Shown here one piece after another: positions 7,048 to 13,419 of a stretch of 13,419 nt of DNA (the first letter of the stretch is position 1; each line of letters opens with the position of its first letter). Below the pieces are notes generated by a model. It ran no database searches and was not told the origin of the DNA. It was given only the letters and a program-made list of their open reading frames with translations. Origin of the DNA: Flavobacteriales bacterium (lineage in GTDB: Bacteria; Bacteroidota; Bacteroidia; NORP154); contig DTSC01000134.1 in assembly GCA_012965625.1 (NCBI GenBank), forward strand, positions 1 to 13,419, given 5' to 3'. The translations under genes were made by a program, and so were the position numbers.

Positions 7048-8379
7048 ATGCCCGATTTATCTTCAAATTTAGCAGGAATAAAGTCACCCAATCCGTTCTG
7101 GTTGGCTTCAGCACCACCGACAAATTCCGGATACCAAGTCATGAAAGCTTTTGATCAAGGTTGGGGTGGTGCAGTATGGAAAACCCTAGGAGTTCCTGTA
7201 GTGAATGTATCAAGCAGGTATGGTGGGGTCAACTACCGGGGTAACCGGCTGATAGGGCTCAATAATATTGAATTGATCACGGACAGGCCTTTAAAGGATA
7301 ACCTGCGGGAGATCGAGGAAGTGAAAAAGTATTTTCCCGACCATGCAGTGATCGCATCTCTAATGGTGGAATCTAAAAAAGAGTGGCACCAAATAGTTAA
7401 GGATGTTCAAAATGCCGGCAGTGATGGCATTGAGCTAAATTTTGGTTGCCCGCACGGGATGTGTGAAAGGGGCATGGGCTCTGCTGTAGGACAAGAGCCC
7501 AAGGTTTTGGAAACCATAGTAGGTTGGGTACAAGAAGTAGCAACCATTCCTGTGATAGTAAAATTAACACCCAATATAAGTGAAATTACCGAGCCTGCCC
7601 TGGCAGCAAAACGGGGTGGGGGCGATGCCATTAGCTTGATCAATACCATCCAAAGCATTGTAGGCGTGGATATTGATAATTTTGTGCCTTACCCTATTGT
7701 GGATGGGCAAAGTACCAATGGTGGGTATTGTGGGCCAGCGGTTAAACCCATTGCACTGAACATGGTTAAAAACTGTGCATTGCATCCAGATGTAAAATTG
7801 CCCATTTCAGGGATAGGTGGCATAGAGAATTGGAAGGATGCAGTTGAGCACATCTTACTGGGGGCTACCAATGTGCAGGTTTGCACTGCAGTAATGCATT
7901 ATGGCTTTGGTATCATTCGTGAAATGATACCCGGATTGGAGCGGTACATGACAGAGAAAAAGTTCAAAACCATTGATGCCATAGTGGGCAAGGCCCTTCC
8001 CAATGTAAAGAACTGGGAAAACCTGAACCTGAATTACAAAGTGGTAGCAGAGATAGACGAGAAAAAATGTATTGAATGCCAGCTTTGTTACACCGCTTGT
8101 GAAGACGGTGCGCACCAGGCCATTGGCCTTTCCAACCAGGAAGGCAATAGGGTGCCCTACATTATTGAGGAAAACTGTGTAGGATGTAATCTATGCTCTC
8201 TTGTTTGCCCGGTAGAAGAATGTATCACTATGGTGCAAAAGGATGATGGCAAACAGAAATTAACCTGGAGTGAAAGGACTAAAAATGGAAACATCCCAAC
8301 TACTTTTGATGACCCATTGGCCGGAGGACTTCACCATTGGGTGCCTGAACCTATGGAAGCATTAAAGAAGAAAAAGTAA
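7048..8379 (+). CDS. preA: Dihydropyrimidine dehydrogenase, FMN/Fe-S catalytic subunit PreA
   Basis: This subunit reduces uracil or thymine to the 5,6-dihydro form, the first step of the reductive pathway, using electrons from PreT. The 443-residue protein is a dihydroorotate-dehydrogenase-like FMN barrel (about 1-330) with a C-terminal two-cluster ferredoxin domain (about 335-395). The catalytic acid is Cys134 in ELNFGCPHG, equivalent to Cys671 of animal DPD; nearby pocket residues also match: Asn73, Glu75 and Ile77 (NIELI), Asn131, Lys172 (VKLTPN) and Asn199-Thr200. The substrate-contact Ser670 of the animal enzyme is Gly133 here, which I believe is common in bacterial PreA. The ferredoxin cysteines are 341, 344, 347, 351 and 377, 380, 383, 387. 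The C-terminal tail (398-440) is the part matched by the broken copy immediately downstream. As the last gene of the run, with a stop at 8377-8379, it is followed by no clear terminator. Confidence 0.96.
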   Translation: MPDLSSNLAGIKSPNPFWLASAPPTNSGYQVMKAFDQGWGGAVWKTLGVPVVNVSSRYGGVNYRGNRLIGLNNIELITDRPLKDNLREIEEVKKYFPDHAVIASLMVESKKEWHQIVKDVQNAGSDGIELNFGCPHGMCERGMGSAVGQEPKVLETIVGWVQEVATIPVIVKLTPNISEITEPALAAKRGGGDAISLINTIQSIVGVDIDNFVPYPIVDGQSTNGGYCGPAVKPIALNMVKNCALHPDVKLPISGIGGIENWKDAVEHILLGATNVQVCTAVMHYGFGIIREMIPGLERYMTEKKFKTIDAIVGKALPNVKNWENLNLNYKVVAEIDEKKCIECQLCYTACEDGAHQAIGLSNQEGNRVPYIIEENCVGCNLCSLVCPVEECITMVQKDDGKQKLTWSERTKNGNIPTTFDDPLAGGLHHWVPEPMEALKKKK

Positions 8380-8419
8380 TACTCGGTGATTTACATTGCT
8401 ATACAGATGATTGTCATCA

Positions 8420-8625
8420 GGACCAAGAAGTTTAAGTGCATCACCTAAAAAAGATGATGGTTCTGCTCACCAAACATAGGATGAACTGACGAATTCCAAT
8501 AAAATTCCAAATACTTGGAATGATAAAAGAGCAGGTGGTTACGGTCATTTTGTGCCCCCCCTGAAGATGCCTTTAAAACTACTCGTAAAGACAATTCAGG
8601 AGATAGAGCAAGTAAGAAATACTAA
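8420..8625 (+). pseudogene. Degraded C-terminal remnant of a second, divergent preA
   Basis: No intact gene lies between PreA and the convergent surface gene, but the + strand still reads as the tail of another PreA. From 8450 to 8577 the conceptual translation aligns without gaps to residues 398-440 of the intact PreA: KDDG with KDDG, IPNTWND with IPTTFDD, AGGYGHFVPPPE with AGGLHHWVPEPM. By hand I count 20 identities in 43 positions. The frame is broken twice: a TAG at 8477-8479 stands where PreA has Trp407 (TGG to TAG), and the seven-C run at 8555-8561 needs one more C to continue. In the restored frame the tail runs on past PreA's end with a hydrophilic stretch ending SKKY and a stop at 8623-8625. 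A fragment at about 8388-8414 (CYT...DDCHQ in another frame) may be a residue of the first ferredoxin motif (CYTACEDGAHQ); that part is tentative. The second cluster motif is missing. The divergence indicates an old paralogue or homologue rather than a fresh duplication. Confidence 0.75.
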
Positions 8626-8626
8626 T

Positions 8627-11600
8627 TTATCGTAATAGTGTTACTCTCCCAAAGTATTGGTGCTTTCTCTCACTAAGATCAGTTGTATAAACAACCCATA
8701 CATAGACACCCTGCTGTGCTTTTTGATTGTTGTTATTTCCACTTCCATCCCATGGAACATGGTATTTATCTGTTCTAAAAACCTGACCACCCCAACGGTT
8801 ATAAATAATCATCTCAAAAGAGGCTATATCTAAGCCAATTATCTTAGGAATAAAAACATCATTATAACCATCACCATTGGGGGTAAATGAATTTGGAATA
8901 TGAAAAATGTAATCTGGGTCAATTGAAATTAATCGCGTAACAGTATCTGAACAAGTGTGTTGATTTTTTAATATTTGTATAACCGTATAATGTCCCGTAT
9001 CAAGAAAAGCATGACTTTGATTTGCACCCTCAACACCAAGATCAAATAAATTAGTTCCATCTCCAAAATCCCAAGACCAGCTTAGACTTATGCCTATAGA
9101 CTGATCAGTAAAAGCAACAATTGGCGCCAGTATGGTTGTTGGTTGCGGATTAACAGAAAAGCCTGCTATTGGTTTTGGCCATACATTTATCATATTGGAT
9201 TTCGTTAATGAATCCAGACAACCATCTGATGAAATTGCTATTAATCTAATTGTTGCATAGCGCGCTGTACTCGCATCAAGTGCCGAATAACAATGTTGTG
9301 GAAACTGAATAGTGGAGCTGTCTCCATCTCCAAAATCCCAAGACCAACTCCCAATATTACCACTTGAAATGGATGTTGCATCTATAAAAGAAACACAAAA
9401 TGGCTCACAGCCACTAGAGGTATCAGAAGTAAAACTTACAATTGGTAATGGATACACCTCAAAACTAAAATTAGTATCACCAATACAGCCATCGGCAGAT
9501 GTTACACTGAGATTAATAGTGTATACCCCATCAGAAGTATATATGTATGTAGGGTCTTGTAAATTAGAAGTGCCATTTAGGTCACCAAAATCCCATAACC
9601 ATGAGCTATTTATTCCAGGAGAATTAATAGTAGAAGCATCTGTAAAAAATGCTGAATCATTTAAACAAACAGGGTTAATTACCATAACTGCAACAGGAAT
9701 TGGATGAATTTGAAGAGGTAAAGTTACGGTGTCAGTACAGAAATAATTTGACGATATAACTAAACTCACTGCATAGGTGCCATCAGTACTATAATTGTGT
9801 ATTGGGTTTTGTAATGTAGACGAGCTCCCATCACCAAACTGCCAATCCCACGAATTAATAGTCCCATTAATTACTGTAGAGTTGTCATTGAATTCAGCAG
9901 AGTCATATAAACATACTGCTGTGGTATAATAATCAGCATTGGGAACAGTATGAATTGTAATTGAATTTTCAACTGAATCAATACAACCTTTGTTTGAAAC
10001 AAGAACTAATTTAACTATAAAAGACGTATCTGCATTATAAAGGTGACTTGTATTTTGATTAGTTGAAGTAGCTCCATCACCAAAATCCCATATCCATGAA
10101 TTAATTATTCCACTATTTATTATTGATGTATCTGTAAAAATGGCCAAATCATAAAGACAAACATCAGTAAATAGAAAACCAGCTTTAGGGATTGAATAAA
10201 TTTCAATGGGGATTCCTTTTACATCATTACACCCACTATCCGACATAACTGTAAGAACAATAATATAGGTACCAGCTGTATCATAAACATAATTTGGATT
10301 CTGCAAACTTGATGTGCCAGCCGGAGGACCATCACCAAAATCCCAATCATAGGATACAATACTACCATTACTCAAAAAAGCATTTTCAATCATTATTGCA
10401 GTATCATTTGCACAAACATTTAAAAAGCTAAAGTCAGCGGCAGGTACGGGATTTACTATACAATTAATTGTCGTGTCATGAAAGCATGCACCACCAGCTG
10501 TTGCTACTACTAAATTTACTGGAAACTGACCTGCATTTGAAAACAGATAAGATGTATTTTGCGCATTGGTATCTACTATTCCATCATTATCAAAATCCCA
10601 TGCCCAATTTGTTATTATACCACCATTGCTATTTGAATTGTCTGACAATACACTAATTGTTCCAAAACACTCATAAGTAAAAGAAAAAGAAGCTTCCGGT
10701 ATAGGGAAAGCGGTTATCATAATCGTATCTCTTTTCTCACAGAGGGAATCTTCACTTTCCTTTAAAACCTGTACTATAAATTGCCCTGTAGTATCAACAT
10801 AAATAAGTTGGGAGGTGTCACCAGAGTTCCAAATGTAGTGATCATACCCAACTCCAGCATCAAAGGCAACACTATCACCAATACACAGAATAGTATCAGC
10901 ACCTAAAAAGACATCATCAACACCGATAATTGTAATAGTATCTGAAATAGAAGAATCAATATAACATGGAAAATGTACTATGGTTGAGACAATGTACTTT
11001 CCGGTATCTGGAAATTGGAACACCGGTTCGAAATCTGTCGACTGAGTGATAAGAATAGAATTAATATCTGTAACTGTCCATTCTATAAGATTTACCAATG
11101 TTGTATCTGATAACTGAAATTCTGTTTGATCGTTAAAGCACAATTTCTTTGAATTAATTGCAATTGGTTGGGTTATAAAGAAGGAAGGGAATGCAGGCAA
11201 TCCCAATGAATTAATAATGGTTGTTCCAGAAAAAGTATTTGTACCCGCTATACTCTGTCCGTTGTCTACATAATTACAGCCAGCTCCTGGTATATTGGGA
11301 TCATTTATACATCCTAAATAATCTAAATTTTGCAATGCAGCATAGATCTTCCCATTTGGAGCCATTTGTAAAGCACACATTTTATAGCCAAATATGTTTC
11401 CAGTTGTTCCAATGATAGTCCTTGATGCCTGAAAAGCAGCATTATTTAGGGTCGTTAAATCATATTGGTAAATATTTGAATTATTTAATCTCGCGGCATA
11501 CAATAGGTTGTTATCACTAGAAAACTCTAGCGTATACCCACCGAGGTTATCACTAAACTTAAAGGCAAGTTGCCCTGTATTATTATCAAAATCAAAAACT

Positions 11601-12325
11601 TGAGTTCGGGCAACTCCATTTGAATTTGCTAATGCAACTAACCTGTTATTTGGCGAAACTTTTATATTTCCCCAGGCTGAAGGTGTAGTACTTCCGGCAT
11701 TACTAATTACAGGTGTTAGGTTTACACCAGCTGAAGTAATACTATAAACATTAAAAGTGTTATTTCCAGCTTCTTTTCCTATTATCCAATAATCACAACC
11801 ATTACTATGTCGTGCTACATTAGCACCTTCTACCGTCGTAGTACCAAATAAGTGAGTATTTTTATTGGATACTAATACATCACCCAATGAACCGTTTAGA
11901 TTCATGTCAACCTCACTATATCTAACACCATTCGGACCATACTGATAATCAATTGTAATGATATAATAACTATCAAATCTTTTCAACCCATAATTATATG
12001 TACCTGGCTTTGGGCAAATCACAGCTGATTGTGTTGAACTTGGGTTTCCCAATAACCCTGATCCATTAGGCATTAGATTATGATTGGCATCCCAAACAAA
12101 AATACCATCAGTATAAAATAATAAATTACCTGCCTTTGAAGAGACGGCAGCACATCCTTCACCTGTTGTTAAATGTCCATTTGTCAAAATAGTTGGAGGA
12201 GTTGTAGAGAAATTCAAACCAGCATACCTTCCAAAGTACCAATTGTCACCCTCTCCCTGAGAAAAGCTCTTTATGCTCATGCAACAAAAAAGAAAAATAA
12301 GCAGATAAATTCCTTTATTTAGCAT
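8627..12325 (-). CDS. Secreted multi-PKD-domain surface protein with T9SS type B sorting domain
   Basis: This is a large exported protein, about 1232 residues from the ATG at 12325, predicted to be secreted and displayed by the type IX system; a role in adhesion or gliding is inferred. I chose that start over the ATG at 12364 because it begins a clean signal peptide (MLNKG, hydrophobic YLLIFLFCC core, cleavage after about SFSQ at residue 23) and has GAGAAGAAG just upstream. Residues ~28-380 contain NWYFGRYAGLNF, GNLLFYTDG and MPNGSGLLG, seen in Bacteroidota PKD surface proteins and probably a beta-propeller. A weak PKD/Ig-like unit (~385-465) and an LGADTILCIGDS unit (~472-540) follow. At least seven PKD domains have WDFGDG-type cores near residues 580, 665, 749, 830, 912, 997 and 1087. 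The end (~1142-1232) has SFTPNGDGYNDVF, IYNRWG and terminal GRVTLLR, the gliding-motility-associated type B C-terminal domain. No enzymatic domain is recognised; the ligand is unknown. Confidence 0.92.
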   Translation of the reverse strand: MLNKGIYLLIFLFCCMSIKSFSQGEGDNWYFGRYAGLNFSTTPPTILTNGHLTTGEGCAAVSSKAGNLLFYTDGIFVWDANHNLMPNGSGLLGNPSSTQSAVICPKPGTYNYGLKRFDSYYIITIDYQYGPNGVRYSEVDMNLNGSLGDVLVSNKNTHLFGTTTVEGANVARHSNGCDYWIIGKEAGNNTFNVYSITSAGVNLTPVISNAGSTTPSAWGNIKVSPNNRLVALANSNGVARTQVFDFDNNTGQLAFKFSDNLGGYTLEFSSDNNLLYAARLNNSNIYQYDLTTLNNAAFQASRTIIGTTGNIFGYKMCALQMAPNGKIYAALQNLDYLGCINDPNIPGAGCNYVDNGQSIAGTNTFSGTTIINSLGLPAFPSFFITQPIAINSKKLCFNDQTEFQLSDTTLVNLIEWTVTDINSILITQSTDFEPVFQFPDTGKYIVSTIVHFPCYIDSSISDTITIIGVDDVFLGADTILCIGDSVAFDAGVGYDHYIWNSGDTSQLIYVDTTGQFIVQVLKESEDSLCEKRDTIMITAFPIPEASFSFTYECFGTISVLSDNSNSNGGIITNWAWDFDNDGIVDTNAQNTSYLFSNAGQFPVNLVVATAGGACFHDTTINCIVNPVPAADFSFLNVCANDTAIMIENAFLSNGSIVSYDWDFGDGPPAGTSSLQNPNYVYDTAGTYIIVLTVMSDSGCNDVKGIPIEIYSIPKAGFLFTDVCLYDLAIFTDTSIINSGIINSWIWDFGDGATSTNQNTSHLYNADTSFIVKLVLVSNKGCIDSVENSITIHTVPNADYYTTAVCLYDSAEFNDNSTVINGTINSWDWQFGDGSSSTLQNPIHNYSTDGTYAVSLVISSNYFCTDTVTLPLQIHPIPVAVMVINPVCLNDSAFFTDASTINSPGINSSWLWDFGDLNGTSNLQDPTYIYTSDGVYTINLSVTSADGCIGDTNFSFEVYPLPIVSFTSDTSSGCEPFCVSFIDATSISSGNIGSWSWDFGDGDSSTIQFPQHCYSALDASTARYATIRLIAISSDGCLDSLTKSNMINVWPKPIAGFSVNPQPTTILAPIVAFTDQSIGISLSWSWDFGDGTNLFDLGVEGANQSHAFLDTGHYTVIQILKNQHTCSDTVTRLISIDPDYIFHIPNSFTPNGDGYNDVFIPKIIGLDIASFEMIIYNRWGGQVFRTDKYHVPWDGSGNNNNQKAQQGVYVWVVYTTDLSERKHQYFGRVTLLR
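9040..10660. repeat. Tandem PKD-encoding repeat, about 250-base period, seven copies
   Basis: On the + strand, variants of CACCAAAATCCCA (reverse complement of the codons for the WDFGDG core) recur near 9065, 9335, 9588, 9835, 10078, 10331 and 10585. The spacings are about 270, 253, 247, 243, 253 and 254 bases. The cores are nearly identical while the rest of each unit has diverged, so this is an old in-frame domain repeat and not a recent tandem duplication. The first (10585) and fourth (9835) copies are the most altered at the core (WDFDNDG and WQFGDG). Confidence 0.85.
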
Positions 12326-12424
12326 CTTCTTCTCTAATATAAATCCAAACTCCACCAAAATCATATTAATCTTTATCTAATTTAACTTTCTACTTATATT
12401 TAATAACTATTCAATTCTAACAGA

Positions 12425-12461
12425 CAAATTTAATAACGCCATTTAGATTTTCTAAAACAAA
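12425..12461 (-). promoter_or_regulatory. Candidate Bacteroidota promoter for the PKD surface protein
   Basis: On the minus strand, TAAATTTG at 12432-12425 matches the Bacteroidota -7 consensus TAnnTTTG exactly. A TTTG lies upstream at 12461-12458, but the gap is 25 bases rather than the usual 19-21, so the -33 element is doubtful. The -7 box is just past the stop codon of the PorP/SprF gene and about 100 bases before the chosen start of the surface protein, suggesting the two genes need not be only co-transcribed. Confidence 0.35.
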
Positions 12462-13419
12462 CTATGTGGCTGGTTTCCAGAGCTTTTACCAGATACTGTT
12501 GAATTCAAGTTAATAAACTGTAATGATAATTCCAAGCCTCCATTACCATTTGAGATTTCAGTTAATCCGGAAACAGTTAGATCATAACTAAACCCGATTA
12601 AAAAATTTGATATCTCCAACATAATAGTGGGGATAAATGCATCTCCAAGACGATATGAACCTCCCATCAAGACTGCCGACTCCTTTAGGAATCCTGTATA
12701 TTTAGACTCTTCGCTCAGGGTGTAGCGCATCAATCCTCCTAGGTTAATTTCTCCAAGAGGCCCTTGCTTGAGTATTAGGAAGTTAGGAACTAGATTGATA
12801 TTTGTATTTGCTATACCAATTGTTGCACTTCCGTGAAGAACAATTTTTTGATGTAAATTTTCTTCATCAAATTCTTGTACCGGTTTATTTATATGATAAA
12901 CAGCAATCCCTGTATTCACAACCAGTTGATCATGCGAGGACATAGTATTGCTGCCCTTACCGTATTGCCATGCCATCCCTACAGAAAAATCACTATAAAC
13001 ATCATTTTCATAAGAATTTATTTCTCCTGACAACAATCCGGGATTGTAAGCATTACCCTCATACTGACTCCCCCACTCCATTTTTGAAGCATCAATACTT
13101 TTCTGTGCAAACCCACCCTGAATTCCAGCAATAATTCGTTGCATATTATTTATTGGTATGCTACTGGATAATGAGAAGTTAACCTGAGTTGTACTTAATT
13201 TTGTATCTCCAGCAATATCCTTGTAAACAAAGAGTCCGGCAGACAAATATTTATTGCCCATTTTCTTTTTAAGTATACCCATATCAAAAGAAAATGCATA
13301 GGTTTTATAGGGTGAACCAATGGAAGCCCATTGGTTTCGGTAATTTACAATCCCTCTAAAAGCACCATTAAAATTTCCCGTAAGTGCAGGATTTATCAAC
13401 ATTGGCGTTTGCCTAAACT
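12452..13419 (-). CDS. PorP/SprF family type IX secretion outer-membrane protein (5' end outside window)
   Basis: This is a predicted outer-membrane beta-barrel of the PorP/SprF family, which works with the T9SS, often in partnership with a particular type B-sorted surface protein to which it is thought to help attach. The frame is open to the right edge (upstream codons read FRQTP before the ATG at 13402), so the signal peptide and first residues lie outside the window and that ATG is internal. The signature is MLINPALTGNFNGAFRG followed by NYRNQWASIG, which is the family's standard opening (INPAxxG, then YRxQW). Alternating amphipathic strands follow, e.g. YLSAGLFVYKD and VGMAWQYGKG, and the family C-terminal section contains NFLIGFSYDLTVSGL and GGLELSLQF. 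The protein ends SLF. Its gene is upstream of and parallel to the PKD gene, separated by 126 bases, supporting a functional pair. Which family member (PorP proper, SprF, or an additional paralogue) cannot be told. Confidence 0.9.
   Translation of the reverse strand, partial: FRQTPMLINPALTGNFNGAFRGIVNYRNQWASIGSPYKTYAFSFDMGILKKKMGNKYLSAGLFVYKDIAGDTKLSTTQVNFSLSSSIPINNMQRIIAGIQGGFAQKSIDASKMEWGSQYEGNAYNPGLLSGEINSYENDVYSDFSVGMAWQYGKGSNTMSSHDQLVVNTGIAVYHINKPVQEFDEENLHQKIVLHGSATIGIANTNINLVPNFLILKQGPLGEINLGGLMRYTLSEESKYTGFLKESAVLMGGSYRLGDAFIPTIMLEISNFLIGFSYDLTVSGLTEISNGNGGLELSLQFINLNSTVSGKSSGNQPHSLF

Noticed and set aside
6690..7142. 150-codon open frame on the - strand spanning the preT-preA junction.
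   Set aside because: It is antisense to two well-supported genes and its translation shows no family features.
7048..8379. Apparent loss of the catalytic cysteine of DPD in PreA (Val147 in GMGSAVGQ).
   Set aside because: The catalytic cysteine is the one in the NxxCPH segment (Cys134 here, Cys671 in animals), which is present; the Val is at a non-catalytic position.
8504..8521. Perfect inverted repeat ATTCCAA-ATAC-TTGGAAT, followed on the minus strand by a T-rich stretch, as a terminator for the surface-protein gene.
   Set aside because: The stem is short and mostly A/T, lies over 100 bases past the stop, and falls inside the coding part of the preA remnant (IPNTWN), which explains the sequence. 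A terminator role is possible but weak.
9312..9707. 131-codon open frame on the + strand opposite the PKD gene.
   Set aside because: It is a shadow of the repetitive PKD coding sequence, with no recognisable domain or start signals.
12326..12364. ATG at 12364 as the start of the surface protein.
   Set aside because: It would place 13 residues including acidic ones ahead of an otherwise typical signal peptide; the ATG at 12325 gives a normal signal peptide and a purine-rich upstream stretch.

Overview
The window looks like a piece of a Bacteroidota chromosome, probably from a gliding or marine Cytophagales/Flavobacteriia-like lineage. The evidence is a surface protein with a type IX secretion (T9SS) type B C-terminal domain, a neighbouring PorP/SprF-family outer-membrane protein, A-rich translation starts with little Shine-Dalgarno character, and a match to the Bacteroidota TAnnTTTG promoter element. 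Genus cannot be read from the sequence alone.

Left part, + strand, 1-8379: the 3' end of lysA (diaminopimelate decarboxylase) comes first. It is followed by a PutP-like sodium:solute symporter and a small nitrilase-superfamily amidohydrolase whose start lies inside the symporter gene. A 134-base gap with a candidate promoter precedes a tight four-gene run: dihydropyrimidinase, beta-ureidopropionase, and the two subunits of dihydropyrimidine dehydrogenase (PreT and PreA). These four encode the complete reductive pyrimidine pathway: uracil or thymine to the dihydropyrimidine (PreTA), to the N-carbamoyl-beta-amino acid (dihydropyrimidinase), to beta-alanine or beta-aminoisobutyrate plus CO2 and ammonia (ureidopropionase). 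The catalytic and metal/Fe-S residues of all four can be found. The symporter and the extra nitrilase are plausible accessory functions (uptake, or processing of a related amide or nitrile), but their substrates are not shown by the sequence.

Junction, 8380-8626: this stretch has no intact gene. It holds a decayed tail of a second, divergent preA. A hand alignment to the C-terminal tail of the intact PreA is gap-free once one base is restored in a C-run, and it contains an in-frame TAG where PreA has Trp. I consider this the most interesting observation in the window: a scar of preA duplication or replacement.

Right part, - strand, 8627-13419: a PorP/SprF-family gene (5' end outside the window) lies upstream of a large secreted protein of about 1232 residues. 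The large protein has a signal peptide, a probable beta-propeller region, at least seven PKD domains and a T9SS type B sorting domain. It is convergent with the catabolic genes and functionally unrelated to them: a surface/adhesin locus next to a catabolic operon. I found no tRNA, rRNA, CRISPR, insertion sequence or convincing riboswitch, and no defence-like or otherwise clearly novel system.
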